From: Persicobacter sp. CCB-QB2
GTDB taxonomy: Bacteria; Bacteroidota; Bacteroidia; Cytophagales; Cyclobacteriaceae
Reading direction: 5' to 3'
Length of the DNA stretch: 64,000 nucleotides
Assembly: GCF_001274635.1 (NCBI RefSeq)
Contig: NZ_LBGV01000001.1
Coordinates: 930,001 to 994,000 of the forward strand
Shown piece by piece: positions 53,801-63,137 of this stretch. Positions within the stretch are counted from its first letter, which is position 1, and every line of letters begins with the position of its first letter. The position numbers and the translations under genes are program-made. The notes beneath the pieces were generated by a model. It had not been told where the DNA came from. It saw only the letters and a program-made list of their open reading frames with translations, and made no database searches.

Positions 53801-56800
53801 ACGATATCCCCATCTACAGGCACCAAACGACGAAGCATTACTTCCTCACCACGGATGGCAAATTCTGTATCTTCTTCCTTACCTTCCTGAGTCGTCAGGA
53901 TGATGTCGGCTAAGGTGTTGATTTCTTCTGCTGTCGGCGTCACGCTTAGGTCCGCGATACGAACCGGAAGCATTGGGAATTCATTTTTAGAAACACGGCC
54001 CAAACCGTAAACCGGCGCCTGAGCCAATTCTACCTTCGTATCCGTTCCCAATACTTTCTCTGCTCCGCGGGTGATCAACCAGGTGTCCATGGTCAAATCC
54101 TTTCCACCAACGGTACGCAACATGTTCAGCGTACTCATGCAGAAGTGCTCCTGCAATTGGTTGAAAGCCTCGAAAGAAGCATCGTCATTGGTCTGAAGAT
54201 CCGTTGCCCAAAGGTAAACGATTTTCTCTACCGACCCTACCGCATCCAATAATTGTGCGTAGTCAGCGGTTTCGATCGGGTTAATGGAATAGGCATTTGC
54301 ACCTGTTTTTTCAAATGCGTTGCCCTGGCTTACGGTGATAATTTGACCACCCGCCTGCTCCAGTTTTTCTACCAATGGCGCATGAATTCCTTTAGTATCC
54401 GCGAATACCAAAATGTTACCGGAGATTTCAGTAGCATTGGCAAAAGCTTCTTCCGGTTGCATCCACTGGTATTCGAAACAAGGCTTATAAATCTCATGCT
54501 TGCCTTCACCACGGGATCCTTCAATATACTTACCGGTGAATCCCTGGATTTCAGCGACTAAAGTTCCGTCCGCATTGAATACCTGGAAGTCTCCGCAAAT
54601 GAATTTATCATCTACACGGCTGATGGTCACGTGGGTGAATACCTTTTTCTCCGGCTTCGCAAATACTTTGAAACGATCAATGCCTACCGGCAGGTAGATA
54701 CCGCGCTTATTGTCTTGCTCGTGTTTTTTTCCTGCGAAAATGGTGTGCAAACAAGCATCCAATACTGCAGGGTGTACATTGTAACGCTCCGCACCGTATT
54801 CGATGTCATCATGCAGGGTGACTTCAGAAAGTACTTCTCCTTTGGAAGTCCAAAGTCCTGTGATGGCACGGAAAGTATCCCCGTACAACAATCCGGCATT
54901 TTTCAGCTCGTTGTACATTGGTACGATCGGCATACGACGGTTTACACGTGTTTTCACTTCTTCCAGATTGGCCGGTTCAGAAGTGAAGTGATCGCCCAGG
55001 GCGTTGATTTTCCCGCGGGAGTGCTGGGTCCATTCTGCTTCTTCCTGATTGCGCGGCTTGGTAGAAATCACATAGTCTCCTTCCAATGATGAAATCTCCA
55101 AACGTACGTGTGGCATTTCCCCATCATCCGGCAAGAACAAGGCATTTTCAAATCGGATATCTTCCAGGAAGCCGAATTGCTCACCGAAAGAAGCCTGACC
55201 TGCTGCCGTAGCAATTTCCAGGTGACCTGTTCCAGGGAAAATGATTACATCATCCACCTGGTGATCCAGGATGTATGGCTCTTCGTTTTTGTCCAGCTGG
55301 ATGTCCCAGATGAAGTTCCCTTCGTCGACATTCGAAGCTACTGCACTGTTCAACATAGGGTGAACTTTTGTGCCGGTACGCTTGGCTTTATGTTCTTCGG
55401 TCTCGAACCAGAAAGATTCTTTCTGCCATGCATAAGTAGGAACTTCTACTTTTTGAGTAGCGCCCGGACATGCTTTCTCCCACTGAACAGGGTAGTTCAG
55501 CTGGTGCATCAATCCAAGGTTCTGCATGAAGATTTGTTTCTCTGCTTCTTTTCTGCGGATAGAAGCCACCAAAGCACCTTCCACACCTGCTTCTTTCAGC
55601 AAATCAATAGCGCCGGAAGCCAATACCGGGTGCGGAGCAATTTCCACAAAGGTATTGAAGCCGTCCTGAATCATGGAACGTACCGCGTCCGTGAAATATA
55701 CGGACTCCCTTACGTTGGCATACCAGTATTCAGAAACCAAATGGGTTCCGTCTTCCTGCTTTCCACTTACAGTAGAGTAAAGGGAAATATCAGCTTTCTT
55801 AGGGGCAATGTGGCGAAGATCGGCGATCAGTTCATCTTTCAACGGCTCCATATGGTGAGAGTGGAAAGGAACGTTTACGCGCAAGAATCGGTGGAAGATA
55901 TCACGGCTGTCCAGACGAGCAGCAATTTCTTCCAATGGCGCTACATCACCGGCGAAAGTCAACATTTTTGGTCCGTTGATGGCCGCAATGGATACGACAT
56001 CTTCCACACCAATGATCTCTTTTTTCGCTTCTTCTACCGTCATGGCTGCCGCCAACATTTTTCCTTTGCCCGTCGCTTTATCCTGACCACGAGAACGGTT
56101 GAAGATCACATCCACTGCCTGCTCCAAAGTTAAAGCACCGGAAGTATAAGCCGCAGCTACTTCACCGATGGAGTGTCCTACTACGCCTTCTGGCTGTACG
56201 CCGGCAGCTTTCCACATTTCCATCAAACCAATTTGAACAGCCATAATCGCAGGCTGTGCAATACGGGTTTCAGAAATTCGGGACTCTTCCTCTGATTTGG
56301 ATAATTCTTCTACTAATGACCAGTCCGCCAATTTAGAAAGAATGGCATCGATACGGTCAATAACACTTTTAAAAATAGGCTCTGTCTGCATCAACTGACG
56401 ACCCATTCCAAACCACTGAGGACCCTGACCGGAGAAGATAAAGCCCACTTTTGGTTTCAATCCGGTGTCTTCAGAAGTCACCATACCTACACGGCTTTCA
56501 TCGTTCAGGTAAGCTTCCAGTGCCTCCAACAATTCCTCCTTGTCACCTACAGCAACTGATAAGCGGAACTGAAGATTGGAGCGATATTTACCCAAACTGT
56601 AGCAAATGTCCTGCAAACTTGCAGTAGTGTTATTCAGGAAGCTGATGTGGTGTGCCACCATCGCTTTCAAAGCGGCTTCAGACTGGGCAGAAATGGTGTA
56701 CAGGGAAATATCGTTCACCAATTTTTCACCTTCTTCCTCCGCTGGAGCAATTTTTTCCGGCTCGTAGGCTTCCAAAACGGCGTGGGCGTTTGTACCACCA

Positions 56801-58068
56801 GCACCGAAGGAGTTAATACCTCCAATCACTTTTTCCGAAGGCCATGCCATCAATTCGGTAGGTACTTTCAGCTTCCACTCTTCGAATTTGATGCCCGGAT
56901 TTGGCGTCTCAAAGTGAAGGTTTTGTGGGATCTGACGATTTTTGATCGATAAGGTCAACTTGATGATACCCGCAATACCGGCAGCTGCTTCCAGGTGCCC
57001 CATATTGGATTTTACCGAACCAATCACCAAAGGCTTATCGCTTTCACGACCCTCGGCGAATACCTGGCCGAAAGCGCTTGTCTCAATTGGATCACCCACT
57101 TTGGTTCCGGTACCGTGCGCTTCTACGAATCCTACTTCATGAGGAGCAATGCCCGCGTTTTTATAAGCCTGACGCAGCATGGCCGCTTGTGCATCCGGGT
57201 TAGGAACTGTAAATCCATCCTCTGTATAACCGTCTGAATTTACGGAAGTACCCTTGATGGTCGCATAAATATCGTCCCCATCCGCAATGGCTTTGGAAAG
57301 TGGTTTCATCAACATGACCCCAACTCCTTCAGAGCGAACGTAGCCGTTTCCTCTGGCATCGAATGATTTACAATAACCATCCGGGCACAAGAAGTTACCC
57401 TTGGACATCATTAAAGATGATTCCGGGCGGATGATCAAATTTACCCCTCCGGCCAACGCCATATCGGACTCATTGTTCCAAATAGCATTACAAGCCAGGT
57501 GAACGCCTACCAATGAGGAAGAACAAGCGGTATCTAAAGTTACTGATGGTCCTTTTAAGTCATATTGCCAGGATAGGCGGTTGGCAATAGAGGTTAGGGA
57601 AACCCCCATCGGAACATGAGGACTTACATGGTTTCTTTGCGCCTGCGAAGCCTGGATATCCCAATAATCATTCATGAAAACCCCCATATAAACGGCGGTA
57701 TTGGAGCCTTTGAAGTTTTCCAACTTCATGCCTGAGTCCTCCATGGCGTTGTAAGTCGCCTCCAGCAATAAGCGTTGCTGAGGGTCTATTCTTTCCGCAG
57801 TTTTAGGGAAAATCTTGAAAAATTCGGCATCGAATTTATCGATGTCCTTAATGAATCCCCCTTTTTTCTGCTTGATTTTTCCGGCTTTGTCCGGATTTGG
57901 ATCATAATACTCTGTGATACTCCAGCGGTCCTCAGGAACTTCTGTGATTCCGTTAAAACCTGATTTTAAAGCTTCCCAAAATTCTTTTGGAGAGTTTACC
58001 TCTCCAGGAAAGCGACAGCCAATACCTACAATAGCAATAGGTTCTTTGCCATGATGCTGATTACTCAT
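50839..58068 (-). CDS. single-module reducing type I polyketide synthase, KS-AT-DH-ER-KR-ACP-TE
   Basis: A 2409-residue multidomain enzyme. KS ~8-430: DTACSSSL (Cys182), EAHGTGT and NMGHLEAAAG. AT ~545-860: GHSIGEVAAA (Ser633) and VPFHSHHME, a malonyl-type signature in place of HAFH. DH ~900-1190: His936 in LDHQVDDVIIFP and Asp in HPAVLDACLH. ER ~1475-1775: LNFKDVVNGMG and HAATGGLGIAA (~1585). KR ~1783-1960: SGGASGFGLE, Tyr1927 in GQANYSSANN. ACP ~2060-2125: MGLDSL with Ser2090. TE ~2170-2405: YGHSFGG with Ser2248. All reducing steps are present, there is no methyltransferase, and a thioesterase closes it, so it could build a saturated acyl chain iteratively and release it. GC and codon use exceed most neighbours. 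Product unknown. Confidence 0.94.
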   Translation of the reverse strand: MSNQHHGKEPIAIVGIGCRFPGEVNSPKEFWEALKSGFNGITEVPEDRWSITEYYDPNPDKAGKIKQKKGGFIKDIDKFDAEFFKIFPKTAERIDPQQRLLLEATYNAMEDSGMKLENFKGSNTAVYMGVFMNDYWDIQASQAQRNHVSPHVPMGVSLTSIANRLSWQYDLKGPSVTLDTACSSSLVGVHLACNAIWNNESDMALAGGVNLIIRPESSLMMSKGNFLCPDGYCKSFDARGNGYVRSEGVGVMLMKPLSKAIADGDDIYATIKGTSVNSDGYTEDGFTVPNPDAQAAMLRQAYKNAGIAPHEVGFVEAHGTGTKVGDPIETSAFGQVFAEGRESDKPLVIGSVKSNMGHLEAAAGIAGIIKLTLSIKNRQIPQNLHFETPNPGIKFEEWKLKVPTELMAWPSEKVIGGINSFGAGGTNAHAVLEAYEPEKIAPAEEEGEKLVNDISLYTISAQSEAALKAMVAHHISFLNNTTASLQDICYSLGKYRSNLQFRLSVAVGDKEELLEALEAYLNDESRVGMVTSEDTGLKPKVGFIFSGQGPQWFGMGRQLMQTEPIFKSVIDRIDAILSKLADWSLVEELSKSEEESRISETRIAQPAIMAVQIGLMEMWKAAGVQPEGVVGHSIGEVAAAYTSGALTLEQAVDVIFNRSRGQDKATGKGKMLAAAMTVEEAKKEIIGVEDVVSIAAINGPKMLTFAGDVAPLEEIAARLDSRDIFHRFLRVNVPFHSHHMEPLKDELIADLRHIAPKKADISLYSTVSGKQEDGTHLVSEYWYANVRESVYFTDAVRSMIQDGFNTFVEIAPHPVLASGAIDLLKEAGVEGALVASIRRKEAEKQIFMQNLGLMHQLNYPVQWEKACPGATQKVEVPTYAWQKESFWFETEEHKAKRTGTKVHPMLNSAVASNVDEGNFIWDIQLDKNEEPYILDHQVDDVIIFPGTGHLEIATAAGQASFGEQFGFLEDIRFENALFLPDDGEMPHVRLEISSLEGDYVISTKPRNQEEAEWTQHSRGKINALGDHFTSEPANLEEVKTRVNRRMPIVPMYNELKNAGLLYGDTFRAITGLWTSKGEVLSEVTLHDDIEYGAERYNVHPAVLDACLHTIFAGKKHEQDNKRGIYLPVGIDRFKVFAKPEKKVFTHVTISRVDDKFICGDFQVFNADGTLVAEIQGFTGKYIEGSRGEGKHEIYKPCFEYQWMQPEEAFANATEISGNILVFADTKGIHAPLVEKLEQAGGQIITVSQGNAFEKTGANAYSINPIETADYAQLLDAVGSVEKIVYLWATDLQTNDDASFEAFNQLQEHFCMSTLNMLRTVGGKDLTMDTWLITRGAEKVLGTDTKVELAQAPVYGLGRVSKNEFPMLPVRIADLSVTPTAEEINTLADIILTTQEGKEEDTEFAIRGEEVMLRRLVPVDGDIVDSRATIDMPASGSAYQAEVQENGILNSLALRAFNPTAPQAGEVQIAVKAAGLNFKDVVNGMGILSEEAVAGGVAGAALGLECSGIVTAIGEGVSNVKIGDEVIAWAANCLAGLTTAPAHCVVRKPQNISHELASSLSVVFLTAHYGLNHLARMEEGDKVLIHAATGGLGIAAIQLAKLVGAEIYATAGSEEKRAYLREMGIKHIYNSRTLEFADQIMADTNGEGVDIVLNSLTGKAITQSFKCLAPFGTFVEVGKADIYGNSKLPLKRFGENISFHVVDLDRLMAQKPRLATRLYDEVTALFAEEKVAGHPLEIFPVSKAGEALKYLSQVGHIGKVVVNMEEESVPVLPAHELQFSAEAAYVVSGGASGFGLEVAKWMAENGAGELVLLSRSGTKSDYDREVVAYMESLGCKVSLPKVDITDEAALKGIFAEVAAPIKGLIHSAAVLDDCTMPNLDANRFMRVYNPKAMGAWALHKASLGHDMDFFLSFSSISAVFGLPGQANYSSANNFLDRLATYRQSLGLAGNSVNLGVLGDYAGMSKDGGQVIDVLEAQGWTMLTLKQIRETFAKIILQGSTQRMVANLDFKRFKDFFPQLATDRRFAELMNASNGDGAGAGGSLKDQVMAKSADEQAPFLQEQLQHALAKILGTSPDKIDIPTPISKMGLDSLMQNQVRNWISQKLEVNYPLMKIAKGPSLVDLAADLLAGFAAEDTAEAKTPEITTDISGIEQADDLEILGDKWFVHKKREDNAKLRLFCFHPVGAGASMFNQFIYEMNEEVDVYAVQLPGRENRKDETNLTEFFDVIDELERVMLPLLDKPFAFYGHSFGGILAYELQHRLREKHGLCPEHSFVSGTISAHLTPTWRNQRDTIHETADETNSEAKLMGLMSYIDDEAFVRQILPIMRKDMELIMGYDYQDKQNFEWPITAFAAEEDEVVLPEEMAPWAQHTDGKFELHVLHGDHWFLSRNKDFIMSTVEKALLSTTVEK

Positions 58069-58855
58069 CTGTCAAATAGCGATGTTTGGTGAAATGGATT
58101 AAATTATAATTCTAAACTAGCATGAAAAATTATATGTAATGTTAGTTGCTAGTATTGCAATTATAGATAAAAATGGATGTCCGAAAAAGGTAGTTTTCAA
58201 AGCGACGTATTTAAAAAGGGTATGTAATATTGGAATAATTACAAATACTGATATTGATATAGAGTCCTTCAATATATGTCAGTTTTTATTAACATTAATG
58301 GGGTGAAATGGCCTTAGGATAGTTCGTGATAAGGGTTATTTATTCAGATTTTACCGGCGAAAGCAGTGAGAAATGAATTATTTTTCAGTGAATAGTTTCT
58401 TTTTAGGATTGAATTTTGAGTTTGAATAATACAAGAGTAATTTTTTTGGTTTTTTTTAAACTTTTTCGGCTAATAACAATCCCGTGAATTCATTTTACAA
58501 ATTGTTGGGGGTTAATAGCTTAATTAGGTAGTTCTTGAAATTGTAATTGTGGGAGTGGAGATGTTAGAGAAGGATGAGAAGTGATGAAGGCTTTGAGTGA
58601 TATTAAACCAAAATTAGAGTTAGTGGGTGATATTGTAAAGGATTAATCAATATGGGTGTCTATCACAAAGGATGAAAAATTAAATTTTGCTGTTTAAAGG
58701 CAGGCTTAGAAAGGGAGAGGTAACAAGGAGCATTTATCGGTGGATTTCCTGTTTCATACCCTAATTTCCCGTTTTGGTCGGCTCTTATTATAAGGCGTGT
58801 AATTTTCTTTTCAATTTTGGGTCAGTATTGGAAAAGAAACAGACCTAAATTTATA
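58069..58855. other. 787-bp divergent control region between PKS and RND genes
   Basis: Very AT-rich, with no gene seen. A candidate promoter for the RND operon is TTTTGG near 58774 and TAATTTTC near 58800 (one base off TAnnTTTG), about 50 bp before the ATG. No operator or repeat recognised. Confidence 0.35.
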
Positions 58856-59968
58856 ATGAAGAAGAGAATCATATCCTTATCCCTGGCTGCTGGCGTTATA
58901 GTTTTGGCATTTGGAATATTTACCCTGATGCCCTCCCGCAGGATGGAGGCAAAAATTTTGGATGAGGGGCAATCCGCCCTTTTGGTAGAAGTCATGAATG
59001 CCCAGGTGGGTACTATTTCCCAAACGGTAAGTGCTACCGGTCGGCTAAAGGCGGTAGATCGTTATGAGATTTTTGCCCAGGTGGATGGGCAGCTGAAGGC
59101 TTCAGCGCGAAATTTTCGGGAAGGAAAGCTTTATCGCAAGGGGCAATTGATGCTGGAGATTGACCGCAGAGAATTTGAAATGAGTCTGTTGGCTCAGAAG
59201 TCAGATTTTATCACTCAGGTGACAGCGGTTTTACCGGATTTGAAGGTAGATTATCCTGCTGCTTATCCATTATGGAAAGCTTATTTACAAAAAGTGGACG
59301 TGCACCGCAGCCTTCCGGCTTTACCAGAAAGTCAGTCTGAGCAGGAGCAATTTTTTCTTACAGGCAAGGGGATTTATACTTCTTTTTATAATGTGAAGTC
59401 GGGGGAGGAGAAATTATCGAAATATAGCATTTATGCGCCCTTTAATGGAGTGGTGACTTCTGCTGATGCGGAAGCCGGGACTGCCGTCCGCACCGGAACG
59501 GTGATGGGAACTTTCATTTCTTCGGACCAATTTGAATTAGAGGTCACTGTACCGATGCAATATTTGCATCAGATCAAGCTAGGGACGGAAGCCCAATTAT
59601 CCTCTACTGAGCTTAAGGGATCATGGAAAGGCAAGGTGGTCCGCATTGGAGGAGCCATAGACCAGCAATCTCAATCCGTGAAAGTATTCATTCAGACTTC
59701 CGGAAAGGACTTAAAAGAGGGGATGTTCTTGAAGGCAGAAATGCAATCCAAGCCTTTTGAGAATGCAGTTTCGGTTCCCCGAAAAATGCTGAACGCTGAA
59801 GGGAAGGTGTTTGTGGTGAAAAATGGACGCTTGCAGCTGCAGGCGGTGGAAGTTTTGGCCAAAGAAGGCGATATGGTGGTGGTGTCAGGCTTATCGGCAG
59901 GTACGCCTTTATTAAAGACCGTCATTAAAAGCGCTTATGAAGGAATGAAGGTGTCGGTTAAGCAATAG
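58856..59968 (+). CDS. RND efflux membrane fusion protein (periplasmic adaptor)
   Basis: A 370-residue adaptor linking the RND pump to the outer-membrane channel. One N-terminal span (IISLSLAAGVIVLAFGIF), a lipoyl/biotinyl half (VSATGRLKAVDRYEIFAQVD), a coiled-coil hairpin, the second half (YSIYAPFNGVVTSADAEAGT) and a beta-barrel domain (FELEVTVPMQYLHQIKLGTE). The ATG at 58856 is used; the frame is open to a TTG at 58817. First gene of a three-gene operon, 7 bp before the permease. Confidence 0.92.
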   Translation: MKKRIISLSLAAGVIVLAFGIFTLMPSRRMEAKILDEGQSALLVEVMNAQVGTISQTVSATGRLKAVDRYEIFAQVDGQLKASARNFREGKLYRKGQLMLEIDRREFEMSLLAQKSDFITQVTAVLPDLKVDYPAAYPLWKAYLQKVDVHRSLPALPESQSEQEQFFLTGKGIYTSFYNVKSGEEKLSKYSIYAPFNGVVTSADAEAGTAVRTGTVMGTFISSDQFELEVTVPMQYLHQIKLGTEAQLSSTELKGSWKGKVVRIGGAIDQQSQSVKVFIQTSGKDLKEGMFLKAEMQSKPFENAVSVPRKMLNAEGKVFVVKNGRLQLQAVEVLAKEGDMVVVSGLSAGTPLLKTVIKSAYEGMKVSVKQ

Positions 59969-59975
59969 CAGCTAT

Positions 59976-62900
59976 ATGAAAAGTATTATATCTTATTTTA
60001 TAAAGTTTCCATTGGCCGTAAACCTGGTCATGGTATTGATATTTGTGTTTGGTTTGGTGTCTTTGTCGGGAATTCAACGCAATTTCTTCCCCAATTTCCC
60101 GAACTACAATATTTATGTGGATGTCTTGTATCCCGGGGCTTCTCCTGAGGAAATTGAGGAAGGCGCTACGCTCAAAATCGAAGAAGAGGTCAAGGGGATT
60201 TCCAATATGGAGCGGGTGACATCGGTATCTTCCGAGAATAGCGGCAAGGTGACGATTGAGATGGAGCGTGGAACCGACATGGATAAAGCCCTTACCGATG
60301 TGAAGAATGCCGTGGAGAAAATCGCCTCTTTCCCTACGGGAGTGGAATCGGTGGTGGCTTATAAGCATGACAATGTGAATTTTGCCGTTAACTTTACTGT
60401 TACCCCCAAGGGAGATCAGTCCGTTTCATTGAAATACCTGAAACAGGAAGCTCAGAAAATGGAGCACGATTTATTGAAGATTCAGGGAATTTCAAAAGTG
60501 GATTTGGCCGGATATCCGGAGGAGGAAATCGGGGTATTGCTGGATGAAGAGGCTATGGAGGCTTATAATCTGACGTTTCAGGAAGTAAGCATGGCGGTAA
60601 GCGCAGCCAACCTGATTATGACCGGCGGTACCATTAAAGATGGAGAGGAAGAGTTTTTTATTCGAATGCGGAATAAGTCCTATGAGAGTATGGGGCTGGA
60701 GGATATTGTGGTACGTCATACTGCTGCCGGAGGGGTGATCCGCCTTTCCGATGTGGCGACGATCAAAGACCAATGGGAAGACACGCCCTCCAAAGTGATG
60801 TATAATGGTAAGCCCGCCTTTTTGGTGATTATCAATACTACTTTTGAAGAAGATGTTGTGCAGGCTTCGGATATTGTGAAGGAATACATAGCAGATTACA
60901 ATGCACGCCAGGATGTGCTGGAGGCTGCATTGAATAAGGATATGAGTACCATCCTGCAACAGCGAATAGACCTGCTAGTGGATAATGGATTGATGGGGAT
61001 TATTCTGGTCTTAATTTTTCTATCACTTTTCCTAAATCCTCGAATTGCTTTTTGGGTGGCAGTAGGTATCCCTTTTTCTATGATGGGGATGTTTATTTTG
61101 ATTCCGGCTACTTCGGTTACCATTAATATGATGTCTTTATTTGCCATGATCCTGGTCTTAGGGATATTGGTGGATGATGCCATCGTGGTGGCAGAAAACA
61201 TATATCGTCATTGGCAAATGGGTAAGCCGCCGGTGAAAGCGGCCATCGATGGGACCTTGGAGGTTTCTCCGGCCGTGGTGTCAGGCGTCATCACGACCAT
61301 GCTGGCTTTCTCGGCTTTTATGTTTGTCGATGCTACCATGGGCGATATGTTTAGTGAGGTCGCCATTATTGTCATCAGTATTCTTTTTGTATCGCTAATT
61401 GAGGGACTGATTATTCTTCCGGCACACGTGGCCCATTCAAAGGCATTGAAGCAAGGGGAAAAGACAGCTTGGCAAAAATACATGGGTTGGGCAGAAAGAG
61501 GACTGTTAAAGTTCCGCGATAAAGTTTATGTGCCCATATTCAGAAAGTCGATTGAATATAAGTCGGTGACCTTCGCCATTTTTACGGCGATGTTCATTAT
61601 TTCTATTGGCATGGTCGCCAATAGAATTGTAGGCTCGACCTTCTTTCCAGAGGTAGAAGGGGATGATTTTACGATTGAGCTGACCATGCCCCGTGGGACG
61701 GAGGAAGCCGTCACCCAGCAATATCTGGACAAAATTATGCATGCGATTTGGGAAGTAAATGACGAATTACGTGATGCTCAGCCCGGACAGCAGGATATGG
61801 TTCAGGATGTATTTCAGCGTTTTCTTTCTTCAGGAAGTCAGGCCTCCATGCAAATCACGCTTTTAGACGCTGAACAGCGAAATGGGGCCGCTTCCGATGT
61901 CATTCAACGCATTCGAGACAAAGTGGGGGACATTCCCGGAGCAGAGGGTTTGACCTATGAGTCCTTTAGTCCATTTGGAAAGGCGGTCGCGATTTCATTA
62001 GTAGGAGATGATAATGAGGTATTGCAGCAAGCCAAAGAAGATTTAAAAATCGGCTTACGTGCCATGCCGGAGCTAACGGATATTTCGGATATTACGCCGA
62101 TTGGTAATCGTGAATTTGAGATTGAGCTGAAGGAGAAGGCACATTATCTGGGGGTAACAGTGCAAGAAGTAATTTCACAAATTCGAGATGGATTCTTTGG
62201 CCGTGAAGCACAACGCCTGCAAAGAGGGAAAGATGAGGTGAAAGTCTGGGTCAAATATCCGGAAGAAAACCGCCGAGATCTGGGCCAGCTGGAAGACATG
62301 AAAATTCGCCTGGCGGATGGGTCGGCTTATCCCTTATCAGAATTAGCGACCATCAAAATGGTCAATGGCGTGGCCAATATCCGCCATTTGGAATATGACC
62401 GGGAGGTGCAGCTGCAGGCCAATCAGGTAGACCCCAAAGCCTCACTGCCCGACATTATGAAAAAGATGCAAAAGGAAGTGCTCCAACCTATTCTGGCGCA
62501 ATATCCCGGAGTGACGGCTGACTTTGACGGGCAGCAAAGAGAGATGGTCAAAACGGTCAACTCCATTAAGTTCGTTTTGCCGATTGTTTTGGTTTTGATG
62601 TTTGCGATGGTGGTCCTGACTTTAAGGTCAGTAAGCCAGTCTGTTTTGGTCTACGCCATGATCCCACTCGCCTTTATCGGAGTGGTGTTCGGTCACTGGT
62701 TTCATGGCTTCTCCGTTTCGATGATGTCCGGAATGGGCATGATTGCACTGGTGGGCGTGATGATTAACGACGGCCTGGTATTGATCAATGCCATGAACAT
62801 TAATCTGAAAGAAGGAATGCCCTATAAGGAAGCACTGATTGAGGCCGGCATTTCCCGCTTTCGCCCGATTATGCTGACCACCCTGACTACGGTGGTAGGG

Positions 62901-63137
62901 ATGGCTCCCATGGTTTTCGAAACGAGCTTGCAGGCGCAATTCCTGATTCCGGTAGCCTTGTCTTTGGCTTACGGGATGATTCTTGCCACAACGACTACCT
63001 TATTGTTATTGCCGGCGATGTTGTTGGTGGTGAATCAGCTTAAAGTAAAAATCGCTTCTCTTCGTGAAGGTCGAACCGTGTCGAATGAAGAAGTCGAAAG
63101 TGCAATTAAGGAAATGGAGTACGAATATGAAGATTAA
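59976..63137 (+). CDS. RND family efflux permease
   Basis: A 1053-residue proton-driven inner-membrane transporter of the HAE type with twelve spans and two large periplasmic loops. The proton-relay Asp pair is in GILVDDAIVVAENIYRHW (span 4), and a matching VMINDGLVLINAMN occurs in the second half. The N-terminus (FPLAVNLVMVLIFVFGL, IQRNFFPNFP) fits the subgroup with short signature loops. Overlaps tolC by 11 bp. Substrate unknown; its divergent placement next to the PKS makes export of that product a possibility only. Confidence 0.94.
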   Translation: MKSIISYFIKFPLAVNLVMVLIFVFGLVSLSGIQRNFFPNFPNYNIYVDVLYPGASPEEIEEGATLKIEEEVKGISNMERVTSVSSENSGKVTIEMERGTDMDKALTDVKNAVEKIASFPTGVESVVAYKHDNVNFAVNFTVTPKGDQSVSLKYLKQEAQKMEHDLLKIQGISKVDLAGYPEEEIGVLLDEEAMEAYNLTFQEVSMAVSAANLIMTGGTIKDGEEEFFIRMRNKSYESMGLEDIVVRHTAAGGVIRLSDVATIKDQWEDTPSKVMYNGKPAFLVIINTTFEEDVVQASDIVKEYIADYNARQDVLEAALNKDMSTILQQRIDLLVDNGLMGIILVLIFLSLFLNPRIAFWVAVGIPFSMMGMFILIPATSVTINMMSLFAMILVLGILVDDAIVVAENIYRHWQMGKPPVKAAIDGTLEVSPAVVSGVITTMLAFSAFMFVDATMGDMFSEVAIIVISILFVSLIEGLIILPAHVAHSKALKQGEKTAWQKYMGWAERGLLKFRDKVYVPIFRKSIEYKSVTFAIFTAMFIISIGMVANRIVGSTFFPEVEGDDFTIELTMPRGTEEAVTQQYLDKIMHAIWEVNDELRDAQPGQQDMVQDVFQRFLSSGSQASMQITLLDAEQRNGAASDVIQRIRDKVGDIPGAEGLTYESFSPFGKAVAISLVGDDNEVLQQAKEDLKIGLRAMPELTDISDITPIGNREFEIELKEKAHYLGVTVQEVISQIRDGFFGREAQRLQRGKDEVKVWVKYPEENRRDLGQLEDMKIRLADGSAYPLSELATIKMVNGVANIRHLEYDREVQLQANQVDPKASLPDIMKKMQKEVLQPILAQYPGVTADFDGQQREMVKTVNSIKFVLPIVLVLMFAMVVLTLRSVSQSVLVYAMIPLAFIGVVFGHWFHGFSVSMMSGMGMIALVGVMINDGLVLINAMNINLKEGMPYKEALIEAGISRFRPIMLTTLTTVVGMAPMVFETSLQAQFLIPVALSLAYGMILATTTTLLLLPAMLLVVNQLKVKIASLREGRTVSNEEVESAIKEMEYEYED

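Noticed and set aside
52375-56133. Long plus-strand open frames (up to 341 codons) inside the PKS gene
   Set aside because: They are antisense shadows of a high-GC coding strand; the minus-strand frame carries all PKS motifs.
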